DNA of 6,156 bases from positions 1 through 6,156 of the forward strand of contig JAKAIJ010000157.1 of the NCBI GenBank assembly GCA_021814355.1, written 5' to 3'. The number at the start of each line of letters is the position of its first letter. Position 1 is the first letter of the stretch. Source of the stretch: Acidobacteriota bacterium. GTDB taxonomy: Bacteria > Acidobacteriota > UBA4820 > DSQY01. The notes beneath the pieces were generated by a model. That model searched no databases. It saw only the letters and a list, made by a program, of their open reading frames with translations, and had not been told where the DNA came from. The position numbers were made by a program, and so were the translations under genes. This document shows positions 1 through 5,596 of this stretch, piece after piece.

Positions 1-612
1 GACCTGGGCCTCTTCGTGGCCGCGCCCTACGAGACCGCCTGCGCGTGCCTCTCGGCCCTGCGCCTCCACTTCCGCGACGCGCTCGGGCTCTGCGACCCGA
101 AGCGCCACGCCCTGCTCTGGGTCCACCGCTTCCCCATGTTCGAGTACAGCGAGGAGGACCGCCGCTGGGTGGCGCGCCACCACCCCTTCACCATGCCCCG
201 CGCCGAGCACCTGCCCCTGCTGGAGTCCGCCCCCGGCAAGGTGGAGGCCCAGGCCTACGACCTGGTGATGGACGGCAACGAGATCGGCGGCGGCTCCATC
301 CGCATCCACCGCGCCGACGTCCAGCGCCGCGTCTTCAAGGTTCTCGGGTTCAGCGAGGAGGAGGCCCAGGAGAAGTTCGGCTTTCTGCTGGACGCCTTCC
401 GCTACGGGACGCCGCCCCACGGCGGGATCGCCTTCGGCCTGGACCGACTCGTCATGCTGCTTCTTGGCTGCGACTCCATCCGGGACGTGATCCCCTTCCC
501 CAAGACCACCTCGGGGCTCTGCCTGATGACCGGGTCGCCCGGAGAGGTCGAGAAAAAACAGCTCGACGAACTCGCCATCGCGACGGTGGCGCGGCCGGCC
601 AAAGAAGAGTAG
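1..612 (+). CDS. aspS: Aspartyl-tRNA synthetase, C-terminal part (5' end outside the window)
   Basis: This enzyme charges tRNA(Asp) with aspartate using ATP in the cytoplasm. Only the last 203 codons are present. The reading frame is open from base 1 and stops with TAG at 610-612, so the true start lies upstream. AspRS of the bacterial type is close to 590 residues, so about a third is visible. The fragment begins at the end of the GAD insertion domain and returns to the class II catalytic fold. Visible signatures are LLWVHRFPMFEY, the HHPFT segment, AYDLVMDGNEIGGGSIRIH, the EKFGFLLDAFRYGTPPHGG stretch, and class II motif 3 GIAFGLDRLVMLL, whose arginine contacts ATP. IRDVIPFPKT follows, as in E. 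coli AspRS. The tail PGEVEKKQLDEL is also typical of the family. The anticodon-binding domain is outside the window, so whether the enzyme is Asp-specific or also charges tRNA(Asn) cannot be told. No frameshift or lost key residue is seen. Confidence 0.96.
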   Translation, partial: DLGLFVAAPYETACACLSALRLHFRDALGLCDPKRHALLWVHRFPMFEYSEEDRRWVARHHPFTMPRAEHLPLLESAPGKVEAQAYDLVMDGNEIGGGSIRIHRADVQRRVFKVLGFSEEEAQEKFGFLLDAFRYGTPPHGGIAFGLDRLVMLLLGCDSIRDVIPFPKTTSGLCLMTGSPGEVEKKQLDELAIATVARPAKEE

Positions 613-614
613 TT

Positions 615-693
615 TTTCACCACAGAGAGCACAGAGACCCCCGAGAATAAATCAGGGATCTGCTCTGTGCCCTCGGTGCGCTCTGTGGTTAAA
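615..693. repeat. Inverted arrays of 9-nt CACAGAG-type units between aspS and coaBC
   Basis: Three contiguous 9-nt units run forward: CCACAGAGA (620-628), GCACAGAGA (629-637) and CCCCCGAGA (638-646). After a 15-nt spacer (647-661), three units run on the other strand. Read as reverse complement they are CCACAGAGC (680-688), GCACCGAGG (671-679) and GCACAGAGC (662-670). Short TTTCA/TTTAA flanks match 4 of 5. The arms pair at 20 of 27 positions and could form a hairpin after the aspS stop, possibly acting as a terminator or mRNA-stabilising structure. There is no clear T-tract after the right arm, so rho-independent termination is unproven. From memory, similar CACAGAG repeats are scattered between genes in several environmental lineages; I could not check this. 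Confidence 0.75.
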
Positions 694-700
694 TAGGCCC

Positions 701-733
701 TGGCACAGCGTGCCGCAAGGTCGTGCCAGGAGG
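701..733 (+). promoter_or_regulatory. coaBC ribosome binding site with adjoining alternative hairpins
   Basis: AGGAGG at 728-733 lies 6 bases before the ATG at 740 and decides this start over an in-frame GTG at 710. Just upstream, TGGCAC (701-706) can pair with GTGCCA (723-728), whose last base is the first base of the Shine-Dalgarno. GGCAC (702-706) can instead pair with GTGCC (710-714), with a 3-nt loop. The ribosome binding site is seen directly. A regulatory role for the competing stems is only a possibility. Confidence 0.5.
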
Positions 734-739
734 CGCACC

Positions 740-1957
740 ATGGGCGAACAGGGAAAGGAGCCGTTTCGCGTCACCCTCGGCGTCTCCGCCGGGATCAGCA
801 TCTATAAGTCCTGCGACCTGGTGCGCCGGCTCCTGGAGCGCGGGTGCGAGGTGCGGGTGGTGATGACGGACCACGCCACGAGGATGGTGGCGCCGGTCAC
901 CTTCCAGGCGCTCTCGGGGAACCCCGTCATCACGGACCTCTTCGCCGGGGCCGGGGACCCCTCCATCGCCCACGTGGAGCTGGCCAAGTGGGAGCAGCTC
1001 CTCGTGGTGGCCCCCGCCACCGCCAACGTCCTGGCGAAGTTCGCCCGCGGCCTGGCGGACGACTTCCTCTCGACCCACTACCTCGCCAGCACGGCGCCGG
1101 TCCTGCTGGTGCCCGCCATGAACGGGAACATGTGGCGCCATCCCGCCACGCAAGAGAACCTGCAACTCCTCTCCGCCCGGGGCCACCACCTGATGCAGCC
1201 CGGCCGCGGCCAGCTGGCCTGCGGCGACTACGACGACGGGCGCCTCCCCGAACCCGCCTCCATCGCGGAGCAGGCCCTCCACCTGCTCCAGGCCACGGGC
1301 CGGATGGCGGGTCTGAAGGTCCTCGTGACCGCCGGCCCCACCCGCGAGCCGTTGGACGGCGTGCGGTTCCTGACCAACCGCTCCTCGGGCAAGATGGGCT
1401 ACGCCGTGGCCCGCGAGGCGGCCCTGCGCGGCGCCCGGGTGACCCTCGTTTCCGGGCCCGTCGCCCTGGACGCCCCCGTGGGGGTCGAGCGGGTCCCCGT
1501 CACCACGGCCGAGGAGATGGAGCGCGAGGTCGGTGCACGGTTCCCCGAGAGCGACATCCTCGTGATGGCCGCCGCCGTGGCGGATTACCGCGCGAAGGCG
1601 GTCACCGCGGGGAAGCGGAAGAAGGGAACCGCCGGGGCCTGGGCTCCGGAGCTGGTTCCCACCTCCGACATCCTGAAGGCCCTGGCCCCCGCGAAGCGCC
1701 CGGGCCAGTTCGTCTGCGGCTTCGCCGCCGAGACCTCGGACCTCAAGGCCAACGCCCTCCAGAAGCTCCGCGAGAAGCGCCTGGACCTCATCGCCGCCAA
1801 CGACGTCTCGAAGGAGGGGGCGGGGTTCGACTCCGACATCAACTCCCTCGTGATCCTCGCCCCCGACGGGAGCGAGCAGCGGGTCCCCGAAACCACCAAG
1901 GCGTCCTGCGCGTCCGCGCTCTGGGACGCCATCCTGGAGGCACGCGGTGAAGGATGA
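740..1957 (+). CDS. coaBC: Bifunctional phosphopantothenoylcysteine decarboxylase / phosphopantothenate-cysteine ligase
   Basis: CoaBC (Dfp) makes 4'-phosphopantetheine for coenzyme A. The CoaB half joins 4'-phosphopantothenate to cysteine using CTP, and the FMN-dependent CoaC half decarboxylates the product. The 405-residue length matches E. coli Dfp (406). The N-terminal CoaC flavoprotein domain (about 8-185) has GVSAGISIYKS, the catalytic His78 in AHVELAKW, PAMNGNMW with Asn128, and the flap motif LACGDYDDGR with Cys161. The C-terminal CoaB domain (about 190-400) has VTAGPTREPLDGVRFLTNRSSGKMG (residues 196-220, Asn213), MAAAVADYR, the KRKK motif (Lys292), GFAAET and LIAANDV. All key residues sit three positions after the E. 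coli numbering. The ATG at 740 is chosen because of the AGGAGG 6 bases upstream; a GTG at 710 has no such site. The stop overlaps the next gene by 11 bases. Both halves look intact. Confidence 0.97.
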   Translation: MGEQGKEPFRVTLGVSAGISIYKSCDLVRRLLERGCEVRVVMTDHATRMVAPVTFQALSGNPVITDLFAGAGDPSIAHVELAKWEQLLVVAPATANVLAKFARGLADDFLSTHYLASTAPVLLVPAMNGNMWRHPATQENLQLLSARGHHLMQPGRGQLACGDYDDGRLPEPASIAEQALHLLQATGRMAGLKVLVTAGPTREPLDGVRFLTNRSSGKMGYAVAREAALRGARVTLVSGPVALDAPVGVERVPVTTAEEMEREVGARFPESDILVMAAAVADYRAKAVTAGKRKKGTAGAWAPELVPTSDILKALAPAKRPGQFVCGFAAETSDLKANALQKLREKRLDLIAANDVSKEGAGFDSDINSLVILAPDGSEQRVPETTKASCASALWDAILEARGEG

Positions 1958-2750
1958 CTCCGGCGTCCGGCAGATGCGCCTCCGGGCGGACCTTTTGAAG
2001 GACCAGGGACTGGATTACGTCCTGGACCGTCCCGGGCTCCACCCCGCCGACGGGCGAAAGGAGCCTCCCCCCGCGGTGCGGGAATCCGCCCCCCCCTCTT
2101 TGGCGCTCTTTTCCGAGGCGGCTCCCGCCGCGCAGGCCGCCGTCCTTCCTCCCAAGGACCCAGCCGCGGCCGCGGCCCGCCTGAAGGCGGTCCGCGAGGC
2201 CCTGGGCGACTGCCGCCGGTGCCGGCTCTGCCAGGGCCGCAAGACGATCGTCTTCGGGGTGGGCGACCCCGCGGCGCGGCTGCTCTTCGTGGGCGAGGGC
2301 CCGGGGGCCGAGGAGGACGCCCGGGGCGAGCCCTTCGTGGGGCGGGCGGGGCAGCTCCTCACCGCCATCATCACGAAGGGGATGGGGCTGACGCGCGGGG
2401 ACGTCTACATCGCCAACATCGTCAAGTGCCGTCCCCCGGACAACCGGGTGCCGCTGCCAGACGAGGCGGCCGCTTGCCTGCCCTTCCTCAAGGCCCAGAT
2501 CGAGGCCGTGCGGCCCGAGGTTATCGTGGCCCTCGGCAAGACCGCGGTGCTCTTCCTCCTGGGGATCGAGGCGCCGATCACCAAGCTCCGGGGGCGCTGG
2601 ACCGACTTCGGCGGCATCCCCGTCATGCCCACCTTCCACCCGAGCTACCTCTTACGCAATCCCGGCGCCAAGAGGGACGTCTGGAGCGACATCCAGGAGG
2701 TCATGCGCAGACTGGGGCTCCCTTTGCCCGCGCGGGGCGACGCCCCGTGA
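1947..2750 (+). CDS. Family 4 uracil-DNA glycosylase ([4Fe-4S])
   Basis: This enzyme removes uracil from DNA arising by cytosine deamination and starts base excision repair. The 267-residue product has the family-4 signature. An iron-sulfur cysteine pair Cys89-x2-Cys92 precedes FGVGD, followed by the active-site motif GEGPGAEED (116-124) and GEPFVGRAG. The second cysteine pair is Cys161 (VKCRPP) and Cys177 (AACLPF). The late motif HPSYLLR (231-237) supplies the family histidine. Cys95 is an extra cysteine near the cluster. Residues 1-75 are an N-terminal extension: a short helix-like start (RADLLKDQGLDYVL) and a Pro/Ala-rich linker, seen in some bacterial members and without known function. 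The GTG start at 1947 has GGAGG (1936-1940) six bases upstream inside coaBC, which favours it over ATG 1974. The 11-base overlap with coaBC suggests coupled translation. The stop overlaps the next start as GTGA. Confidence 0.93.
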   Translation: MKDDSGVRQMRLRADLLKDQGLDYVLDRPGLHPADGRKEPPPAVRESAPPSLALFSEAAPAAQAAVLPPKDPAAAAARLKAVREALGDCRRCRLCQGRKTIVFGVGDPAARLLFVGEGPGAEEDARGEPFVGRAGQLLTAIITKGMGLTRGDVYIANIVKCRPPDNRVPLPDEAAACLPFLKAQIEAVRPEVIVALGKTAVLFLLGIEAPITKLRGRWTDFGGIPVMPTFHPSYLLRNPGAKRDVWSDIQEVMRRLGLPLPARGDAP

Positions 2751-2965
2751 AGGCGGAGCGGTTCTCGCGGCTTCGGATGACCTTCCTGGCCGCCGGCCTG
2801 TTGGTCTGGCTCCCGTGGCTCTATTGCAAGTTCGTGCGCGGCGCGCCCTTTCCCACGGCGTGGGTGCTCTCGGTCCACGTTCCGTGCATGTCTCTGGCGC
2901 TGACACTCAGGGCCGCGGAGTGGTGGGACCGGCGCCGAAGCGGAAAAGCAGAAGGCGGCGGGTAA
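2747..2965 (+). CDS. Small two-helix membrane protein, function unknown
   Basis: This 72-residue product matches no family I recognise. It starts with GTG at 2747, sharing GTGA with the stop of the uracil-DNA glycosylase gene, which suggests translational coupling. There is only a weak GGGG-type ribosome site upstream. An ATG at 2777 (residue 11) is a possible shorter start. Two hydrophobic stretches, about residues 11-29 (MTFLAAGLLVWLPWLY) and 37-54 (TAWVLSVHVPCMSLALTL), are likely membrane helices, joined by a short basic loop (CKFVRGAPFP). Both ends are basic: KAERFSRLR at the start and WWDRRRSGK near the end. That suggests a hairpin with both termini in the cytoplasm by the positive-inside rule. 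The last three glycine codons and the stop lie inside the terminator hairpin. Its frame continues high third-position GC. The call that it is a gene rests on the overlap, hydrophobicity and terminator position. Confidence 0.65.
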   Translation: MKAERFSRLRMTFLAAGLLVWLPWLYCKFVRGAPFPTAWVLSVHVPCMSLALTLRAAEWWDRRRSGKAEGGG

Positions 2966-2982
2966 CCCCGCCGCCTTCCTGC
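2944..2982. terminator. Bidirectional terminator hairpin between convergent genes
   Basis: Bases 2951-2962 pair perfectly with 2967-2978 (12 bp, loop TAAC). Three more pairs (2948-2950 with 2980-2982) follow across a one-base bulge. The TAA stop of the plus-strand membrane protein gene begins in the loop. Read on the minus strand, the stem is followed by CTGCTTTT, a modest T-tract, so it is a better intrinsic terminator for the small minus-strand gene ending at 2996. On the plus strand the sequence after the stem is C-rich with few Ts. Confidence 0.75.
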
Positions 2983-2995
2983 CCTTTCCCCCGTC

Positions 2996-3193
2996 TCACT
3001 GGGCGGGTGCGGCCCGGGGCGGAAGGGGCACGCCCTCCCGCGCGCCGACGGCCACGCTGGAACCTTCGAGAGGAAGAAGAGGACTGGGGACCGGGACGTT
3101 CAGCGCCATGTTGGAGCGCTGGCTGAGAGGCGCAGGAACCCTCTTCGAAGGGACCGGGAGGCTCCTGCGGACATAAGGGATGTTCTTCGGCAT
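2996..3193 (-). CDS. Small proline-rich basic protein, function unknown, with its own promoter
   Basis: I do not recognise this 65-residue product. It is proline-rich (14 Pro) and basic (8 Lys/Arg against 2 Glu), with no Cys, Trp, signal peptide or membrane helix. VPVPS-like segments recur (LPVPSKRVPAPL at 12-23, NVPVPSPLLPL at 32-42, GVPLPPR at 54-60), so it is probably disordered. The case that it is real comes from its signals. ATG at 3193 has GAGGTG about 5 bases upstream. A near-consensus sigma70 promoter sits so that the 5' leader would be only about 18 bases. A hairpin with a T-tract on this strand follows the stop. About three quarters of its codons end in G or C. A longer reading from 3328 is rejected because it would start upstream of the promoter. 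The transcript (about 265 nt) could instead act as a small RNA. Confidence 0.55.
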   Translation of the reverse strand: MPKNIPYVRRSLPVPSKRVPAPLSQRSNMALNVPVPSPLLPLEGSSVAVGAREGVPLPPRAAPAQ

Positions 3194-3210
3194 GCCATCA
3201 CCTCGCCGTG

Positions 3211-3230
3211 CCGACATAATATAGTGTCGG
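3211..3230. promoter_or_regulatory. Operator-like dyad over the -10 box
   Basis: CCGACA (3211-3216) and TGTCGG (3225-3230) form a perfect 6-bp dyad with an 8-base A/T-rich centre. The -10 hexamer of the minus-strand promoter lies in this centre and the expected transcription start is at its left edge. This is where a dimeric repressor would block RNA polymerase. In RNA the dyad would not be fully transcribed, so an RNA role is less likely. Which regulator might bind is unknown. Confidence 0.5.
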
Positions 3231-3270
3231 ACGGGTGCCCTGTCAAGGAAATTTTTTCCGTTTATTATCA
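3218..3270 (-). promoter_or_regulatory. Strong sigma70-type promoter of the small minus-strand gene
   Basis: On the minus strand, TTGACA (3246-3241) is a perfect -35 box. It is followed after exactly 17 bases by TATATT (3223-3218), matching the -10 consensus at 5 of 6 positions. Directly upstream lies an A/T-rich stretch (3247-3270, containing AAAAAATTT and ATAATAAA) that resembles an UP element. It stands out in otherwise GC-rich sequence. The expected transcription start is near 3211, about 18 bases before the start codon at 3193. Confidence 0.8.
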
Positions 3271-3277
3271 ACGAGTT

Positions 3278-3315
3278 AAAACCGAAAAGCCCGCCTTCCC
3301 GGAGTTCCGGGGCGG
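3278..3315 (-). terminator. Intrinsic terminator of the glnA-DUF1318 unit
   Basis: Read on the minus strand, a two-part stem forms: CCGC/GCGG outside (3312-3315 with 3291-3294) and CCCGG/CCGGG inside (3307-3311 with 3298-3302) around a 4-base loop, with a small bulge between. It is followed by TTTT-CGG-TTTT (3288-3278). It lies about 110 bases after the DUF1318 stop and just before the promoter of the small gene, which insulates the two units. Confidence 0.65.
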
Positions 3316-3427
3316 CCCATATGCTCAACTATCTGATTAAACAGCCGTTGCCGCACGTTTCACTGGTGCAACATACCAGGAAGGAGGGCGTATGCGCTCC
3401 CTCTAGTAGCGTCGCTGGAAACCGAAA
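3316..3427. other. Non-coding stretch after the DUF1318 gene
   Basis: No credible gene is seen here. It holds an imperfect hairpin (3384-3390 with 3395-3403, two-base bulge, loop TATG) that on the minus strand follows the DUF1318 stop but lacks a T-tract. On the plus strand, GGAGGG precedes ATG 3392, but that frame stops after four codons. GTTGC/GCAAC complementary segments lie around 3344-3373. It is probably the 3' untranslated region of the upstream minus-strand unit. Confidence 0.4.
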
Positions 3428-4069
3428 CTACCGCTGGCGCCACGCTCCGTTCGGTTCCTGAATCCACCAGCCAGGCTGGGAGCGATCCCGCCGCAGGGCG
3501 GCAAAGGTGCTGCGCGCGTCGCCCAGCACCTGGCTCACGTTGGCGTCCGAGTCGGGCTGGCCCTGGGCCAGAACCGCGGCGCGGGCGAGGCCGCGGATGA
3601 CCACCTCGCGGTCGGCGTTCTCCTCCTCCACCGTCCGCTGGTCCCGGCGATCCGAAAGACCGCCCCGCACCACCAGGAGCCCCTGGTTGCCCTCTCCCAC
3701 GGCGCCAGAGGCGCGCAGCGCGTCCACGCGGGGCATCCGCCCGCCGATGCGCTGGTAGGCCTCCACCACCTCCGGCATCCCTTTGATTCGGTTAAAGATA
3801 TCCTCTTCGGTGACGGGCCCGCCGGCGTGGGCGGTCTCCATCGGCACGAGCCGGCGAAGCAGACCCTGGGGCTGGGGTTTCGGCGATGGGGGGGGCGCGG
3901 GCGCCGGGGCACCCTCCTTCGGGGTCCCGGGGCTGCCTTTCAGCAGCTCGTCCTCCAGGGTCGCGAGAGCCCCCTTGGCTGCGGACTCGGGGAAATAGAC
4001 GTTCACCACCACGTGGATGCAGGCCAGGGTGGCCAGCCACAACACCGTCGTCAGCAGGGCGCGTCGCAT
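3428..4069 (-). CDS. YdbL/DUF1318 family exported (probable lipo-)protein
   Basis: This 213-residue protein belongs to the DUF1318/YdbL family, envelope proteins of unsettled function that in enterobacteria sit with ydbH and ynbE. The N-terminus is a signal sequence (RR, then hydrophobic 4-16). Cys17 in TLAC is a probable but non-ideal lipidation site, as Thr occupies the -3 position. It is followed by the family hallmark NVYFPESAA (23-31). Residues 46-68 form a Pro-rich linker (GAPAPAPPPSPKPQPQ). The C-terminal domain (about 85-213) has RVDALRASGAVGEGNQGLLVVR, the ENADR motif (150-154) and a closing GWWIQEPNGAW, matching the YdbL end (GEYVQ..NG.W). The ATG at 4069 has GGAGG at 4080-4076, six bases away. 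It starts 61 bases after the glnA stop on the same strand with no promoter seen between them, so co-transcription is likely. The glnA association is unusual to me. Confidence 0.82.
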   Translation of the reverse strand: MRRALLTTVLWLATLACIHVVVNVYFPESAAKGALATLEDELLKGSPGTPKEGAPAPAPPPSPKPQPQGLLRRLVPMETAHAGGPVTEEDIFNRIKGMPEVVEAYQRIGGRMPRVDALRASGAVGEGNQGLLVVRGGLSDRRDQRTVEEENADREVVIRGLARAAVLAQGQPDSDANVSQVLGDARSTFAALRRDRSQPGWWIQEPNGAWRQR

Positions 4070-4112
4070 CGCATTCCTCCCCCGTCCTGAGCCGAGCCTC
4101 GTCCGGAGCGCC

Positions 4113-4130
4113 GCCCATCACAAGATGGGC
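4113..4130 (-). other. Stem-loop directly after the glnA stop
   Basis: GCCCAT (4113-4118) pairs perfectly with ATGGGC (4125-4130) around a 6-base loop, one base after the glnA stop codon on the minus strand. There is no T-tract, so it is more likely to be an mRNA-stabilising or attenuating element in the glnA-DUF1318 gap than a full terminator. The rest of this 61-base gap shows only the ribosome site of the next gene. Confidence 0.45.
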
Positions 4131-5543
4131 CTAGATGTCGTAGTACAGCGCGAACTCGTAGGGGTGCGGCCTCAGGCTCATCTCCTCCACCTCGCGGTGG
4201 CGCTTGTATTCGATCCAGGTGCGGAGAAAATCCTCCGTGAACACGTCGCCCTTGAGCAGGAACTCGTGGTCCTTCTCCAGGCAGTCCAGCGCCTCGGAGA
4301 GGCTTCCGGGCATGGTGGGGATGTTCTTCAGCTCCTCCGGCGGGAGGGCGTAGAGGTCCTTGTCCAGGGACTGGCCGGGGTCCGTGCGGCCGAGGACGCC
4401 GTCGAGCCCCGCCATGAGCTGGGCCGCCAGGGCCAGGTAGGGGTTGCAGGAGGGGTCCGGGGGACGGAACTCCAGCCGCTTGGCCTTCGGGTTCTCGGTG
4501 TACATCGGGATGCGGATGGCGGCGGAGCGGTTGCGCCGGCTGTAGGCCAGGTTCACCGGCGCCTCGAAGCCGGGGACCAGGCGCTTGTAGGAGTTGGTGG
4601 TGGGAGCGATGATCGCCGCCAGCGCCCGGGCGTGCTTGAGCAGGCCGCCCGTGTAGTGGAGCGCGGTCTGGGAGAGCCCGGCGTAGCCGTCGCCCGGAAA
4701 GAGCGGCTTCTTCTCCTTCCAGAGGCTCTGGTGGGTGTGCATCCCGGAGCCGTTGTCCCCGAAGAGGGGCTTGGGCATGAAGGTGGCGGTCTTGCCGTGG
4801 CGCAGCGCCGCGTTCTTGACCACGTACTTGAACTTCATCAGGTTGTCGGCGGTCTGCACCAGGGTGTCGAACCGCATGTCTATCTCGCACTGGCCGGCCG
4901 TGGCCACCTCATGGTGGTGGGCCTCCACGTGGAGGCCGATCTCCTGCATGAGGCGCACCATCTCGCCCCGCAGGTCGCTCAGGGAGTCGGTGGGCGGAAC
5001 CGGGAAGTAGCCCTCCTTGTAGCGGGGTTTGTAGCCGAGGTTCGGGTTCTCGTCGCGGCCGCTGTTCCAGCGCCCCTCGTTGGAATCGAGGAAGTAGTAC
5101 CCCGCGTTGGCCGTCTGGTCGAACCGGATGTCGTCGAAGACGAAGAACTCCGCCTCGCACCCGAAGAAGGCCGTGTCGGCGACGCCCGTACTGAGCAGGT
5201 ACTGGGTGGCTTTGATGGCGATGTTCCGCGGGTCGCGGGGGTAGGGCTGGTGGGTCACGGGGTCCAGGATGTCGCAGATGAGGGTGACGGTGGGGTGGGC
5301 GAAGAAGGGGTCCACGAAGGCCGAGCCGGGGTCGGGGATCACGAGCATGTCGCTCTCGTGGATGGAGCGCCAGCCGCGAATGGACGAACCGTCGAAGCCG
5401 AGCCCCTCCTTGAAGACCTGCTCGCTGAAGGCGGCCACGGGGATGGTCATGTGCTGCCACAGCCCGGGCAGGTCCATGAACCGCAGATCAACGAACTGGA
5501 TCTCCTTCGCCTTGATCAGCTCCATCACGCCCTTCGCGTCCAT
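4131..5543 (-). CDS. glnA: Glutamine synthetase, type I (adenylylation-regulated form)
   Basis: This cytoplasmic dodecameric enzyme makes glutamine from glutamate, ammonia and ATP and is the main entry of ammonia into metabolism. The 470 residues fit GSI-beta (E. coli 468-469). Visible sites are the Asp51 loop GFDGSSIRGW, metal ligands Glu130 and Glu132 (GCEAEFFVFD), Glu212 and Glu220 (HHHEVATAGQCEI), His269 in NGSGMHTHQSL, the Glu327 flap (PGFEAPVNLAYS), Arg339 (RRNRSAAIRIP) and Glu358/Arg360 (LEFRPPD). Tyr398 in DKDLYALPPEE corresponds to the adenylylated tyrosine of E. coli, so GlnE/PII-type control is likely. The ATG at 5543 has GAGG six bases upstream and a further AAGGAG 11 bases upstream. 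The TAG stop is followed by a stem-loop and a DUF1318 gene. No sigma54 (TGGCAC-N5-TTGC) site was found upstream. A repeat element ends 19 bases before the start codon, so the promoter is displaced or lies in that element. Confidence 0.98.
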   Translation of the reverse strand: MDAKGVMELIKAKEIQFVDLRFMDLPGLWQHMTIPVAAFSEQVFKEGLGFDGSSIRGWRSIHESDMLVIPDPGSAFVDPFFAHPTVTLICDILDPVTHQPYPRDPRNIAIKATQYLLSTGVADTAFFGCEAEFFVFDDIRFDQTANAGYYFLDSNEGRWNSGRDENPNLGYKPRYKEGYFPVPPTDSLSDLRGEMVRLMQEIGLHVEAHHHEVATAGQCEIDMRFDTLVQTADNLMKFKYVVKNAALRHGKTATFMPKPLFGDNGSGMHTHQSLWKEKKPLFPGDGYAGLSQTALHYTGGLLKHARALAAIIAPTTNSYKRLVPGFEAPVNLAYSRRNRSAAIRIPMYTENPKAKRLEFRPPDPSCNPYLALAAQLMAGLDGVLGRTDPGQSLDKDLYALPPEELKNIPTMPGSLSEALDCLEKDHEFLLKGDVFTEDFLRTWIEYKRHREVEEMSLRPHPYEFALYYDI

Positions 5544-5562
5544 CGCTCGCCTCTCTCCTTCT

Positions 5563-5596
5563 CTAGAACCCCTCTCAAAAATAGGGCGCGGCCGCG
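5563..5596 (+). repeat. Left terminal inverted repeat of the element
   Basis: It begins CTAGAACCC, then TCTCA, AAATA and GGC blocks that are identical in the right end. The single bases between blocks differ (C/A, A/G, G/A). A weaker extension runs to 5596. It lies 19 bases upstream of the glnA start codon, just outside the Shine-Dalgarno. Confidence 0.75.

Noticed and set aside
45..650. Long alternative frames over aspS, coaBC and glnA (for example 45-650, 844-1950, 4909-5460)
   Set aside because: They are Arg/Pro/Gly-rich readings in shifted frames of well-identified genes, a usual product of high third-position GC.
3194..3328. N-terminal extension of the small proline-rich protein up to 3328
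   Set aside because: It would begin upstream of the -35 box and cross the promoter and terminator region. The ATG at 3193 has the ribosome site and correct distance to the transcription start.
3384..3406. Four-codon open frame (ATG 3392) with a good GGAGGG upstream on the plus strand
   Set aside because: It stops immediately (TAG TAG), there is no plus-strand promoter or gene downstream that it could lead, and the same bases form a hairpin on the other strand. Chance is the simpler reading.
3316..3427. A tRNA or known small RNA in the gap after the DUF1318 gene
   Set aside because: No cloverleaf, T-loop (GTTCRA) signature or promoter was found. The complementary segments are short, so it is left as non-coding sequence.
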